This document shows, piece after piece, positions 42,634-52,044 of a stretch of 64,000 bases of DNA. Location of the stretch: assembly GCA_934271195.1 (NCBI GenBank), contig CAKQRB010000021.1:1-64000 (forward strand), written 5' to 3'. Positions within the stretch are counted from its first letter, which is position 1. Each line of letters opens with the position of its first letter. The notes under the pieces were generated by a model. It saw only the letters and a list, made by a program, of their open reading frames with translations. It made no database searches and was not told the origin of the DNA. This DNA is from an uncultured Alphaproteobacteria bacterium. Lineage in GTDB: Bacteria > Pseudomonadota > Alphaproteobacteria > RF32 > CAG-239. Position numbers and translations under genes: made by a program.

Positions 42634-43605
42634 ATGATGAAAAAACAGAAGATATTGGTTTCCGCAATGGTCGCGTTAATGTTCTCGACAGCCGGCGTAT
42701 CTGCTCAGGATGTGTATGTGGACTTGTCGGTTTTAGACAGTCTCATGACCGATTCTTCTGCTCCTTCCGCACCGCTTTTTCCGGTTGTTTCTCCGGATAG
42801 TCATTCGGTAAAAAAAGACGTCAAAAAAGCGCTTCATAAAGCTAAAAAACAAGTCAAAAAAGCTGTCCGCGCCGAAAAAGACGTTGTCAGTATTCCGCAA
42901 AAATCAGAAATCAAGGTCGAAAACCTGAAGCCGGTGTCCAACGACCGACCGGACTTGAGTTCGGAACACGCGCAGGTAAAAGATCAGCCAGTCAATAAGG
43001 CAGCTGCAGCCGAAGTTTTGGGCAATGTTGAAAAGGCGGCTTCTGCGCCGGAGACTGAGACCGCTTTGCCTCAGACACCGTCCAAAGCCAAAGCCGATTC
43101 GGATGTTTCTTCCAAAAATAACGAGCTGACGGCAATCACTCCGGTTGAAATGCCGGAAAATACCGGAAACCAGACCATGCAGCCTGAACCGCAAAAGCCG
43201 GAAGCCGAAATTCAATTGCTGGTTTCTGTAGAACCTGCGGAATCAAAGACATTGCTGGTGTCACCAGCGGAGCAGACGTCAGTTCCGGCTGAACATAAGA
43301 TCAGCGCCGCGGATAATCATATTGTCTTTGCCGAAGATGTTTCGGAATTAACGGAGGACCACAAAAAACAAATTGATGCGGTTGTTGCCGGATTTGAAGA
43401 TCCGAAAAACAACAAGATTGCCATATTCTCTTACAATTATGACAACGGCGAAGATGTTTTTCGCAAAAAGCGTATGAGCCTGAGTCGTGCCGTGGAAATC
43501 CGCTCCTATTTGCTGGGCAAAGGCTATAAAAATTTCTCAATTAAGGTCATAAACGTTAATGAGGCTGATAAAAATAATCTGGTAATGGTTATCGAATTAA
43601 AATAA
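42634..43605 (+). CDS. Exported OmpA-like domain protein
   Basis: 323 residues with a Sec signal (KKQKILVSAMVALMFSTAGVSA) and predicted cleavage before QDVYVDLS. A long Lys/Ala/Pro/Glu-rich linker (about residues 60-215) leads to a C-terminal OmpA-like, peptidoglycan-binding-type domain (HIVFAEDVSELTEDHKKQID, RKKRMSLSRAVEIRSYL). The linker could span the periplasm. GAGGG precedes two adjacent ATG codons (42634, 42637). It follows the IMPase-family gene by 31 nt. Confidence 0.85.
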   Translation: MMKKQKILVSAMVALMFSTAGVSAQDVYVDLSVLDSLMTDSSAPSAPLFPVVSPDSHSVKKDVKKALHKAKKQVKKAVRAEKDVVSIPQKSEIKVENLKPVSNDRPDLSSEHAQVKDQPVNKAAAAEVLGNVEKAASAPETETALPQTPSKAKADSDVSSKNNELTAITPVEMPENTGNQTMQPEPQKPEAEIQLLVSVEPAESKTLLVSPAEQTSVPAEHKISAADNHIVFAEDVSELTEDHKKQIDAVVAGFEDPKNNKIAIFSYNYDNGEDVFRKKRMSLSRAVEIRSYLLGKGYKNFSIKVINVNEADKNNLVMVIELK

Positions 43606-43704
43606 ATTTAAAATTTTTGTAAAATAAAGCTTGCTTAATTTATTTCTCTACTGTATAAGAGCAATAAAAATATGCAAAATATAGAAAAATTTGGAGAAAA
43701 TAAA

Positions 43705-43947
43705 ATGAAAAAAGGTATTCATCCTGACTATCATGAAATTACTTACATCATGACCGATGGAACAGAAGTAAAGACAAAATCCACTTGGGGCAAGGCTGGT
43801 GATGTAATGCGTCTGGAAGTAGACCCGAAATCTCATCCGGTTTGGACAGGTGTTTATCGTATGGTTGATACCGGCGGTCAATTGTCTAAATTCAAAAACA
43901 AATTTGGTGCTTTTGGTCTTAAAACCGGTGATGATGCTGCAAACTAA
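43705..43947 (+). CDS. rpmE: Ribosomal protein bL31
   Basis: 80 residues starting MKKGIHPDYHEITYIMTDGT, typical of L31. It lacks the CxxC zinc motif (C- type), and the C terminus FKNKFGAFGL is normal for alphaproteobacterial forms. The start at 43705 has GGAGAAAAT upstream; the frame from 43672 has none. A strong terminator follows. Confidence 0.93.
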   Translation: MKKGIHPDYHEITYIMTDGTEVKTKSTWGKAGDVMRLEVDPKSHPVWTGVYRMVDTGGQLSKFKNKFGAFGLKTGDDAAN

Positions 43948-43974
43948 TTTCATTATAGTTTAGCTTTTTGTTAA

Positions 43975-44008
43975 CCTGCATTTGGTAATTTGAATGCAGG
44001 TTTTTTTT
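43975..44008 (+). terminator. Terminator of rpmE, abutting the next gene
   Basis: CCTGCATT/AATGCAGG stem with eight T, ending one base before an ATG (44009) of the next reading frame. Confidence 0.85.
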
Positions 44009-44029
44009 ATGCAGGGACAAAGAACTGCC

Positions 44030-45610
44030 ATGGTCAAAATAGTACATTATGAAGTATATACCGATTCCGGAGACGGCTGGAAACTGGAAGAACGGTTTTC
44101 CAACGAGCAGCGGTACGAAGCCGTAAATCTGGCCAAAGAACAGGAACAAAACCATAAAAAAGTCAAAATCATCAAAGAATACTTTGATGTTCAGGACAAT
44201 TCCTATCAGGAAACGGTTGAATATGTCAGCGGCTTTTCCAACCGGAAAAATGTCAAGGGCGGCGCTTATTCCGAAATTTCCGGCGGTAGTGCAGGCAATA
44301 ACAGTTCCGAAGGCGAAAAAAGTACAGGCGCCGCAAGGCGTGACAATGTTATGACCGCTATCATCAAGCTGCTGGCAATAATTATCTTATGTCTGGCTTT
44401 GGCCAATTTTCTGGTTACTTTGTTGACCCCGATTGTTGAAAGTTTTGCGCCGGAAGAAATAACCAACCCGATTTTGTTTGTCCTGTTTTTCTGCCTTTTT
44501 CTGGGAATTGCGCTGCCGCTGCTGCTGAAGAGAGTACCTTGGCATGTCTTTATTCCCCGTTCACCGCATAAGAAAAATCTGGATGAAAGAAAGTTTTATA
44601 ACCGAGCCGATATCATTGCCAAATGTTATAATATGAATGATGAGTTTGATCCTCAGCTCGCGCCGGTCTATCCTGAAGCCCCGCTGGAGTTCAAACGCTA
44701 TATTCTCAATTTTCTGAGTGATGTGGTTTCTAACATCAATTCTGCCTCGGCCTTGCAGGACAGTTTTTCTCGTCTCGGCGTTAAACTGGTAATCTTCGGC
44801 GGTTGTTTTGAACTGGCGCGCTATAGCGGCCTTTCCCTGACTGAAGCCAATTCGCTGCTGTACGAGGCCTTTAAGATATTGGACGGCGATAAAACCGATT
44901 TAGAAGATTTCTACGAGGCCAAAAAGACCTATAAAGACAACCGTTATGCCGTATTCTTAACCGGTGTCGGTGCTTATCTGATGGGACAGGTAATTTGGGA
45001 AAAACCGCTTGACATCAATATGTTAAAGCTGTCATTTGACAAATGGGAAGAACAAAACAGCCAGCTGGACAAGGTGAAAAGCCCAGATGAAGTCATTGAA
45101 AAAGAAGTGTCTTTTTCCTGTCTGGTCAACATTAAAAATTCAGTCGAATTTATTGATACGGCAATCCCCGGACTGGATCAGCAGAAAAATGACGTCAAAG
45201 CCGGCGTGCGCAATATAATCCGGAATCTGCTTGAAAAATATAAATCCATGAGTATTTCGGAAGAAGGTGAGATAACAAGGCTGACTTTCAACAAACTGAA
45301 TCGTGCGGTTAAATTTGCCGTCGATTTTCTGAATGACGTTGCAATCTATGCCGACGATATTGCTGACGAGAACATGCTGTTTCATTGTTGCTGTACGATT
45401 ATCGAGGACATTCGGAGTCAGGGAGACAGCATACAGAATTACATTGCCGATTTGTTTGACCAGACCTATGACTATGAAATCGTCACGACCGAAGCCATTA
45501 ACAAATTTCGGGACGAACTTGATACAACCCGCTATAATTTTGACTTTTTGGGCGAAAAAACGCTTTCGCGCTCCCAAAAAACGGAATCTATTTATAAAAT
45601 ATTGTATTAA
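44030..45610 (+). CDS. Membrane protein of unknown function (about 526 aa)
   Basis: Begins VKIVHYEVYTDSGDGWKLEERF, a beta-rich N-terminal domain of about 70 residues, then a Gly/Ser-rich linker, two membrane helices (IIKLLAIIILCLALANFLV and NPILFVLFFCLFLGIALPL) and a soluble helical C-terminal region of about 330 residues. No catalytic motif or known family is recognised, although the N terminus looks conserved. In-frame ATGs occur at 43994 and 44009, inside or at the end of the rpmE terminator. The start at 44030 is preferred because the conserved-looking domain begins there, with AGGGA at a long spacing. Confidence 0.7.
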   Translation: MVKIVHYEVYTDSGDGWKLEERFSNEQRYEAVNLAKEQEQNHKKVKIIKEYFDVQDNSYQETVEYVSGFSNRKNVKGGAYSEISGGSAGNNSSEGEKSTGAARRDNVMTAIIKLLAIIILCLALANFLVTLLTPIVESFAPEEITNPILFVLFFCLFLGIALPLLLKRVPWHVFIPRSPHKKNLDERKFYNRADIIAKCYNMNDEFDPQLAPVYPEAPLEFKRYILNFLSDVVSNINSASALQDSFSRLGVKLVIFGGCFELARYSGLSLTEANSLLYEAFKILDGDKTDLEDFYEAKKTYKDNRYAVFLTGVGAYLMGQVIWEKPLDINMLKLSFDKWEEQNSQLDKVKSPDEVIEKEVSFSCLVNIKNSVEFIDTAIPGLDQQKNDVKAGVRNIIRNLLEKYKSMSISEEGEITRLTFNKLNRAVKFAVDFLNDVAIYADDIADENMLFHCCCTIIEDIRSQGDSIQNYIADLFDQTYDYEIVTTEAINKFRDELDTTRYNFDFLGEKTLSRSQKTESIYKILY

Positions 45611-45689
45611 TGAGGGAAAATTTCAAAAAAGGTTGAGATATTATAATTTTTATGCTACAATATAAAGTGTTTATTGAGGAGTATTAAAA

Positions 45690-46502
45690 ATGCAGATACC
45701 GTCGAGTTCATCAAATGTCAAGGATGGCATTGCTTATTGGGAGAAAGTCGCTGCGGATGTTAACGACGTTGACGAGAAGTTTTCCAATGCCCGTGATTTA
45801 GGTTATCTGCGTTTGAATTATGCCCGCGTGACCTCAATCGCCCGCCTTTCCGAATATGACAAAGAAGATAATTACAAAATTCAGGTGCAGTCCAACGGCA
45901 AATTTTCGCTGGCCCTGCGCAATACCGAAGGCTCTGACGACAAGGTGCTGGATCTTTCCAAATATGACGAGACGCTTGACAAACTGAAACAACAGTTTGA
46001 TCCAGAAGGCTATGCCAAGGAGCAGGAAGAAAAGAAAAAAGCCAAAGAAGATTTGCTGGCAACCATGGCTCCCGGAATGCAGGTGCAGGTTTATATGGTG
46101 AAAAACGGCAAAGAAGTTTTGGTTGCCGACAGTACGGCAGAAAAAGGCGATGGCCTGAGAACCAATTTTGATAATATGCTTTCCGGCGAATACAAGGCCA
46201 AAAAAGGCACCTATTATGTAAAAGTCAGCCGTGATGATACCGTTGATAAAGACGCCGAACTTCCTTATGCGTTGCAAATGAGAGTCGGTTCGTCGCACAA
46301 ACATGAATATAGCTTTACCGAAACCGTTTCTTCCGATACCAAAAACAAAGAATATACCCGTATTCCGTCCACAACGTCGGCAAGCGGAACTTTGTCAAGT
46401 GTCAATGCCCTGCAAATACAGGCTTCACGCTATCAGGCAACGGCTCAGATGCTGCAAATCGGATATTTGAATGTGGCTAATATTTATAACAGCCGCAAAT
46501 AA
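45690..46502 (+). CDS. Conserved-looking protein of unknown function (270 aa)
   Basis: Soluble, with an N-terminal helical part (VKDGIAYWEKVAADVNDVDE), a Lys/Glu-rich coiled segment near residues 105-125, a beta-rich middle (GTYYVKVSRDD, LPYALQMRVG) and a C-terminal Ser/Thr-rich region ending in a helix (ALQIQASRYQATAQMLQIGY). That last helix resembles ends of flagellar or secreted axial proteins only in general character. No signal peptide. A TTGAGGAG-like site precedes the ATG. Terminator at 46526-46555. Confidence 0.65.
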   Translation: MQIPSSSSNVKDGIAYWEKVAADVNDVDEKFSNARDLGYLRLNYARVTSIARLSEYDKEDNYKIQVQSNGKFSLALRNTEGSDDKVLDLSKYDETLDKLKQQFDPEGYAKEQEEKKKAKEDLLATMAPGMQVQVYMVKNGKEVLVADSTAEKGDGLRTNFDNMLSGEYKAKKGTYYVKVSRDDTVDKDAELPYALQMRVGSSHKHEYSFTETVSSDTKNKEYTRIPSTTSASGTLSSVNALQIQASRYQATAQMLQIGYLNVANIYNSRK

Positions 46503-46525
46503 AATTGCTTAGAGCTTGTAAAAGT

Positions 46526-46555
46526 GCCTCAGAAACAAATTCTGAGGCATTTTTA
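46526..46555 (+). terminator. Terminator after the 270-aa protein gene
   Basis: TGCCTCAGAA/TTCTGAGGCA 10-bp stem followed by five T. Confidence 0.85.
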
Positions 46556-46648
46556 ATAAAAGTCTTGTATAAATGTAAAATATCTTCTATTTTAGCAGTA
46601 ATTATTTTAATGCAAAATTTTAAAGGAAGTTAAGAAAGGATATAAAAA

Positions 46649-47188
46649 ATGACAGCTCCATTGATGCCGAGAGCAACCGCTGTATGGTTGGTAGAAAATA
46701 CAACTCTGACATTTCGCCAGATTGCCGACTTTTGTGAACTGCACGAGTTGGAAATTCAGGCAATTGCCGATGGCGATGTTTCTGGAAACATTATGGGAAT
46801 TAACCCGATTGACAATGGCCAGTTGACTTTGGATGAAATCCAACGTTGCGAAGCAGACAGCAAAGCCCGTCTGGAAGCCTGTTATATTGAACGCAATGTC
46901 AAATTGAAAAATGCAAAAGCCAAAAAGATTCTGTCTCCGACTCAAAGAGGCGATAAACCAAATGCAATTTTGTGGATTGTCAAGAATTGTCCGGAACTCA
47001 AAGATACCCAGATTTGCAAGTTGATTGGCACAACCAAGCCGACAATTGAATCTATTCGTGAAGGCACACACCGCGATATGCTGAACCTGCGCCCGAAAAA
47101 TCCGGTAACCGTAGGGTTGTGTTCGGAAAAAGATTTGGAAAATGCCGTAGCCATAGCCAAGGCAAAAGCTTCGAAAGAAAAGAAATAA
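46649..47188 (+). CDS. DUF1013 family protein
   Basis: 179 residues. DUF1013 is a family largely confined to Alphaproteobacteria. Characteristic segments are LMPRATAVWLVENTTLTFRQ, IADFCELHELEIQAIADGDV, GINPIDNGQLT and DAILWIVKNCPEL-like sequence (here NAILWIVKNCPELKD), then QICKLIGTTKPTIESI. The last reads like a helix-turn-helix, and a transcription-related role is likely. GGAAGTTAAGAAAGGAT precedes the start. A terminator follows, then repeat copy 3. Confidence 0.92.
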   Translation: MTAPLMPRATAVWLVENTTLTFRQIADFCELHELEIQAIADGDVSGNIMGINPIDNGQLTLDEIQRCEADSKARLEACYIERNVKLKNAKAKKILSPTQRGDKPNAILWIVKNCPELKDTQICKLIGTTKPTIESIREGTHRDMLNLRPKNPVTVGLCSEKDLENAVAIAKAKASKEKK

Positions 47189-47205
47189 TCTTTGTTAAGA
47201 AAAAC

Positions 47206-47231
47206 AAAAGCCGGAAATGTCCGGCTTTTTG
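47206..47231 (+). terminator. Terminator of the DUF1013 gene
   Basis: AAAGCCGGA/TCCGGCTTT stem followed by T residues. Confidence 0.85.
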
Positions 47232-47289
47232 TTTGCGTGAAAATCCGCTTGCAAATCTTGACTTTTTTAAGCGCCGCCGATGTTCGTCC

Positions 47290-47468
47290 TTTGGGTCATA
47301 TAAAAGTAAAAAAGAAGAATAACCAACTCTATGAAAAAAACAAAAGCCTAAAATAAAAAAAGAGAATGATAGTGGATATGAGGACGGAAAAAGGGCGGAG
47401 TGAGGAAAGAGAGCGGAACAAGGAAGCTGGAAAAGAAAGTGATGGCGAGAGGGGAATTTTTCCCCTCT
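47290..47468 (+). repeat. Dispersed purine-rich intergenic repeat, copy 3
   Basis: GGGTCATATAAAAGTAAAAAAG then AATAACCAACTC align with copies 1 and 2, and GAGCGGAACAAGGAAGC with copy 2. It closes with a hairpin (GAGGGGAA/TTCCCCTC, 47447-47468) that overlaps the end of elbB and may serve as terminator. No coding sequence is seen. Confidence 0.55.
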
Positions 47469-47469
47469 T

Positions 47470-48153
47470 TCATGATATCAGCTCAACCATTGCGTCCACC
47501 AGATTCCGTGTCCCTCGCGCAATTTCACGAATTGATTTCGCCAGCATATAACACGGGGTTGTCACAATCTTGTTTTCTTCATCTACGCAAACGTCTGTTG
47601 CGCCACAGTCTTCATGTGCCGCACCCATTTGACGGATTCCGAGGGCAACGGTTTCTTCGTGTCCAATGGTAACTTTAATTTTGTTTTGTCCCAAAACTCT
47701 GGCAATCACCACCGGCGCAATACACATCGCTCCGATGACGATTCCTTGTCTGTGACTTTCTTCTAGAACACGTTTTACTTCTTCGTTTACGTCGCATTTC
47801 GCGCCTTTGGCAGCAAAATCAGACAGATTCATCGCCGCCCCAAAACCGCCGGGGAAGACAACGGCGTCAAAATCCTGCGCTCTGAATTCTGACAAATCCA
47901 AAATATTGCCGCGGGCAATACGGGCAGATTCCGCCAGTACGTTGCGGTTGTCGTCATCACCGGCAATAGCGGTGGACTGGCCGGTAAAATGGTCAATAGT
48001 CTTGGCCTGCCAAGTATTGGGGGCAAAGCATTGGTAAGAACATCCGGCTTCGTCAATAGCCAGCAGGGTACATACTGCCTCATGAATTTCTGAACCGTCA
48101 AAAACGCCGCATCCGGACAAGACAACTGCAAATTTGGGAGCTTCCATCATCAT
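47470..48153 (-). CDS. elbB: DJ-1/PfpI-family glyoxalase-like protein ElbB
   Basis: 227 residues of the ElbB branch: VVLSGCGVFDGSEIHEAV, AVVFPGGFGAAMNLSDFA, and the nucleophile elbow GAMCIAPVVIARVL with the reactive Cys. ElbB has weak glyoxalase activity in E. coli and its physiological role is unclear. The start region has three successive ATG codons after AAAGGA; the first (48153) is used. Convergent with repeat copy 3 and divergent from the M16 peptidase gene. Confidence 0.95.
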   Translation of the reverse strand: MMMEAPKFAVVLSGCGVFDGSEIHEAVCTLLAIDEAGCSYQCFAPNTWQAKTIDHFTGQSTAIAGDDDNRNVLAESARIARGNILDLSEFRAQDFDAVVFPGGFGAAMNLSDFAAKGAKCDVNEEVKRVLEESHRQGIVIGAMCIAPVVIARVLGQNKIKVTIGHEETVALGIRQMGAAHEDCGATDVCVDEENKIVTTPCYMLAKSIREIARGTRNLVDAMVELIS

Positions 48154-48264
48154 TAAATCCTTTCTAAATAAAAAAATCTTGTTTATAATACTAAATAAGA
48201 TTCATAAATTAAACAACAAGTAATTATACTAAAGCAAATAATAAAGACTTATTAGGATTTTTAT

Positions 48265-49533
48265 ATGAAGTATAGATTGACTACTCTGGAAAACGGTATC
48301 CGTGTTATAACCTCGGAACGTCCGGAAATAGAAAGCGTTTCCCTAGGCGTATGGGTAAAAACCGGATCAGCTTATGAGGATGAAAAGGTAAACGGTATCT
48401 CTCACTTTTTGGAGCACATGGTGTTTAAGGGTAGTGCCAAGCGTAATCTGGTGCAGATTTCCGAAGACATTGAAAATGTCGGCGGTCAGATAAACGCCTA
48501 TACCTCGCGTGAATTTACGTCATTTTATGCCAAAATGCTTAAAAACGATGCCGAACTGGCGGTAGACGTTATTGGCGATTTTTTGATGAACCCGACTTTC
48601 CCTGAAGATGAACTGGTAAAAGAGCGGGAAGTCGTCGTGCAGGAAATCAAGCAAAGCATTGATACGCCGGATGACATTATTTTTGACCATCTGCAAAGTG
48701 CGGCTTTTCCCGATCAGGCCATCGGCCGGACGATTCTGGGACCGACGGAAAAAGTCCGTTCTTTTACGGCAGATACGCTGCGCCGCTATATGCAAACCAA
48801 TTACGGCGGTGAAAATATTGTTATCGGTGCAGTTGGCAAAATCAATCATGACGCTTTTGTCAGAATGGTTAGCCAACGTTTTTCCGGCATGCAAAAAAAT
48901 GTTTCTTTCACGCCGTCTTCCCAAAATTACGTTGGCGGGTTTTCTGCCGAAATCCGCGATATTGAACAGGCTCATGTTATTCTTGGTTTCAAGACCTTTC
49001 CTTATTATGACAAACATTACTATCCCTGTATGTTACTGTCCAACATTCTGGGCGGCGGCACGTCGTCACGCCTGTTTCAGGAAGTGAGGGAAAAACGCGG
49101 GCTGGTTTATACGGTTTACAGTTTTGCCAATTCTCATACCAAAAACGGGCTGCTGGGTATTTATGCCGGTACCGGTCAGGCAGAACTTCCTCAACTTCTG
49201 CCTGTTGTGTGTGACGAAATCCAAAAAGTCTGCAATGATTTAGTGGATATTAAGGAACTTAACCGCGCCAAAACCCAAATGCGGGCAGGAATGCTCATGG
49301 CTTTGGAAAGCTCAACATCTGTGGCTGAAATTCTGGCGCGACAGATTCTAATCTACGGACGGGTTCTGAGCATAAGCGAAATGATAGATATGATAGATTC
49401 CGTAACGGTTGATGACATTCGCGATACCGCCGGCAGAATCTTTTCTTCCGTTCCGTGTTATAATCTGGTGGGCGCGATAGAGAATAAAGACGCGCCGTCT
49501 TATGAAGACATTAAAGCCGTTTTGGCGAGGTAG
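48265..49533 (+). CDS. M16-family zinc peptidase (processing-peptidase-like)
   Basis: 422 residues. The inverted zinc motif HFLEHMVFKG (HxxEH) near residue 49 and the distal Glu in EREVVVQEIKQSID are intact, followed by the M16 C-terminal domain (ILGGGTSSRLFQEVREKRGLVY). This is the single-subunit form related to the mitochondrial processing-peptidase beta chain common in Alphaproteobacteria. No signal peptide, so it acts in the cytoplasm. ispH starts 2 nt after its stop. Confidence 0.94.
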   Translation: MKYRLTTLENGIRVITSERPEIESVSLGVWVKTGSAYEDEKVNGISHFLEHMVFKGSAKRNLVQISEDIENVGGQINAYTSREFTSFYAKMLKNDAELAVDVIGDFLMNPTFPEDELVKEREVVVQEIKQSIDTPDDIIFDHLQSAAFPDQAIGRTILGPTEKVRSFTADTLRRYMQTNYGGENIVIGAVGKINHDAFVRMVSQRFSGMQKNVSFTPSSQNYVGGFSAEIRDIEQAHVILGFKTFPYYDKHYYPCMLLSNILGGGTSSRLFQEVREKRGLVYTVYSFANSHTKNGLLGIYAGTGQAELPQLLPVVCDEIQKVCNDLVDIKELNRAKTQMRAGMLMALESSTSVAEILARQILIYGRVLSISEMIDMIDSVTVDDIRDTAGRIFSSVPCYNLVGAIENKDAPSYEDIKAVLAR

Positions 49534-49535
49534 CC

Positions 49536-50456
49536 ATGGTTCGGTTGGTCTTGGCAGAACCGCGGGGATTTTGTGCCGGTGTCCGGCGGGCGATTTCTTT
49601 GGTGGAAGAAAGCCTTGAGCGTTTTGGTGCGCCGGTTTATGTCCGCCATGAAATTGTGCATAACAAATATGTTATTGCCGATTTGAAGCAAAAAGGCGCA
49701 GTATTTATTGATGAACTGGAAGAGGCGGACTTGTCCCGTCCGGTGATCTTTTCCGCTCACGGCGTTTCCGCTTCAGTTGTGGAACAGGCTGAAAGACTGG
49801 GGCTGAAATTTATTGACGCAACTTGTCCGCTGGTTGGCAGGGTTCATTATCAGATTCGCAAAATGGCAGCCGCCGGCAAAAAAATCATTATCATCGGCAA
49901 AACCTCGCATCCGGAAATCATCGGTACTCGCGGCCAAATTCCGGCTGATTATGAGGCCTGTATTATCGGCACGGCGGAAGAAGTTGATTCTCTGCCTTTT
50001 TCGTCAACGGATAAGATCGGTTTTGTGACCCAGACAACTCTTTCCGTAAATGATACCAAAGAAATCATCTCTCGTTTGAAGGCGCGCTTTCCGTCTTTGG
50101 AAGGTCCTAAACAAAATGACATCTGCTATGCCACCACCAATCGTCAGCAGGCTGTTGGAGAATTGTCGGCACAGTGCCCGACGGTGATAATCATCGGATC
50201 AAAAAATTCTTCCAATTCCCGCCAGTTGCGTGAAGTTGCTTTGAAAAGCGGCGCCAAGCAGGCTTTTTTGATTGATGATGCCGCGGAACTTGATTGGAAC
50301 GCGCTGGATACAAAAAATCCGATAGGCGTGAGTGCCGGTGCTTCAGCTCCGGAATATCTGGTGGAAAATTTACTGGTTGAGTTTAAGCGTCATTATGGTA
50401 TAATAGATACCAGCAGACTTGTAATTACAGAGGAAAAAGTAAATTTCAGGCACTGA
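49536..50456 (+). CDS. ispH: 4-hydroxy-3-methylbut-2-enyl diphosphate reductase
   Basis: Last enzyme of the MEP isoprenoid route, a [4Fe-4S] protein. Cluster Cys residues are in GFCAGVRRAI, ATCPLVGRVH and NDICYATTNRQ. Substrate-site residues are seen in RHEIVHNKYV, GKTSHPEIIGT and TQTTLSV. 306 residues is normal. Start 2 nt after the M16 gene; the AlbA_2 gene follows closely, so three or more genes form one unit. Confidence 0.97.
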   Translation: MVRLVLAEPRGFCAGVRRAISLVEESLERFGAPVYVRHEIVHNKYVIADLKQKGAVFIDELEEADLSRPVIFSAHGVSASVVEQAERLGLKFIDATCPLVGRVHYQIRKMAAAGKKIIIIGKTSHPEIIGTRGQIPADYEACIIGTAEEVDSLPFSSTDKIGFVTQTTLSVNDTKEIISRLKARFPSLEGPKQNDICYATTNRQQAVGELSAQCPTVIIIGSKNSSNSRQLREVALKSGAKQAFLIDDAAELDWNALDTKNPIGVSAGASAPEYLVENLLVEFKRHYGIIDTSRLVITEEKVNFRH

Positions 50457-50480
50457 TTTGTGATAAAGGAGAGCAAGGCC

Positions 50481-51545
50481 ATGTCTCGTGCGGAAGATAT
50501 CTTTCAGAAGCTGGTATACTTCGGCGAAGATGCTATTGATGATTTTATTATAAACTCCCAGACCGAGGAGTTGTTTCTTGACTTCAAACAAGCCGTTTCC
50601 GTCGGCAAAAACTTTACGACTTTGCATCGTGACGACCGCAAAAATCTAGCCAAAGCGATATCCGGCTTTGGCAATTCCGAAGGCGGGGTGATCGTCTGGG
50701 GCGTGGAATGTTCGCGCGATATTGAAATTGGCGATGTTGCCCGTGCCAAAGTCAAGGTCAAAAATGTTTATCGCTTTTTGAGTTGGCTGGAAAACGCCAT
50801 TTCCGGCTGTACCATTCCAAGCCATAATAAAGTCCGCAATCATATTATCAGCGCGGATGAAAACGGCGACGGTTTTATTGCGACTTATATTCCAAAAAGC
50901 GATATCGCTCCGCTGATGACAACCACGGGCAACACCATTTACATCCGCTCGGGATCAAATAATGTTCCTGCGCCTTATTCCGTAATTGCAGGTATGTTCG
51001 GACGCCGCCCGCAGCCGAATGTGGAGCTGATTTTTGCTGATAAAAGCCTTGAAGTGCTTGAAAATGCAGACGAAGATATGTTCTATCCGAACAGTATTGA
51101 TAATCCGCCCGAACGTTATGTTAAAATCAGCTTTTCTTTGCAGTGTAATAATGACAGCAATGTCATTGCCCGCGAGATGTACTTGTCCTGCACAACCGGC
51201 AGTACCGGCGGAGAATATAATAAAGTGCGATTTCTGAATTATAATCAGATGGATACGATTCCGGCCATCGAAGGGCAACTGAATCTGATAACGCGTCCGG
51301 AACTGCGCCTGCCGCCGCGCGGCGTGCTGAAATTTACCAATATCAATTTGATATTGTCGCCTTTTATTGAAGATGACTTTCTGCTGGACGGCGTGGCCGG
51401 AGCGGACGGAACCGCCCCCAAGAATTTCCGCCTTTACATTTCCAAAAATAAGTTGCGGTCATTTGTTGCAAAAGCCTTGCGCAATGAAGAAGAAAACAGT
51501 ATTCTGATCAACGAATTTTTTGGCGAATTTTTACGTTGCGAGTAG
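50481..51545 (+). CDS. AlbA_2 (Schlafen-type) domain protein
   Basis: 354 residues. The N-terminal 170 carry the AlbA_2 pattern: ELFLDFKQAV, DDRKNLAKAISGFGNSEGG and VIVWGVE, a fold often linked with nucleic-acid binding. The C-terminal 180 residues are beta-rich and not recognised. The start at 50481 has AGGAG upstream; a GTG at 50460 is possible but weaker. It sits between ispH and rnhA in a packed operon (3 nt to rnhA). Confidence 0.82.
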   Translation: MSRAEDIFQKLVYFGEDAIDDFIINSQTEELFLDFKQAVSVGKNFTTLHRDDRKNLAKAISGFGNSEGGVIVWGVECSRDIEIGDVARAKVKVKNVYRFLSWLENAISGCTIPSHNKVRNHIISADENGDGFIATYIPKSDIAPLMTTTGNTIYIRSGSNNVPAPYSVIAGMFGRRPQPNVELIFADKSLEVLENADEDMFYPNSIDNPPERYVKISFSLQCNNDSNVIAREMYLSCTTGSTGGEYNKVRFLNYNQMDTIPAIEGQLNLITRPELRLPPRGVLKFTNINLILSPFIEDDFLLDGVAGADGTAPKNFRLYISKNKLRSFVAKALRNEEENSILINEFFGEFLRCE

Positions 51546-51548
51546 CTT

Positions 51549-51986
51549 ATGGCAATAATTGAAGTTTTTACTGACGGCGCCTGTTCGGGAAATCCAGGCC
51601 CCGGCGGCTGGGGCGTTATTCTGCGGTATCGCGGCACTGAGAAAGAGTTAAGCGGCGGCGCGCCCGAAACCACTAACAACCGCATGGAGCTGACGGCGGT
51701 GATAGAAGCGCTGAAAGCCTTAAAGCGCGAATGCGACGTCGTGCTTCATACTGACAGCCGCTATGTGATGGACGGCGTGCAGCAGTGGCTCCCGAACTGG
51801 AAGCAGAATGGCTGGCGGACCAGTAATAAAAAATCGCCGGTTAAAAATGTCGACCTGTGGCAGGAACTCGATTCCTTGCTGCAAAAACACAATATCCGTT
51901 GGATTTGGGTCAAAGGCCATAACGGGCACGAAGAGAATGAGAGGGTTGATAAGCTGGCGCGTGATTTTGCCAAATCTTTTTGTTGA
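51549..51986 (+). CDS. rnhA: Ribonuclease HI
   Basis: 145 residues. Cleaves RNA in RNA-DNA hybrids. Catalytic carboxylates appear in [40 protein letters not shown] and [10 protein letters not shown], and the His loop is [10 protein letters not shown]; the basic protrusion ([19 protein letters not shown]) is present. Normal length, starts 3 nt after the previous gene. Confidence 0.97.
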   Translation: MAIIEVFTDGACSGNPGPGGWGVILRYRGTEKELSGGAPETTNNRMELTAVIEALKALKRECDVVLHTDSRYVMDGVQQWLPNWKQNGWRTSNKKSPVKNVDLWQELDSLLQKHNIRWIWVKGHNGHEENERVDKLARDFAKSFC

Positions 51987-52010
51987 ATGTCAGACAGAAT
52001 CTGCTATAAT
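51983..52010 (+). promoter_or_regulatory. Promoter of the 52045 gene
   Basis: TTGAAT (51983-51988), 16-bp spacer, TATAAT (52005-52010), overlapping the end of rnhA. Confidence 0.65.
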
Positions 52011-52044
52011 ACAATCAAAACAAAGCTGTTGCGGAGATTGGACG

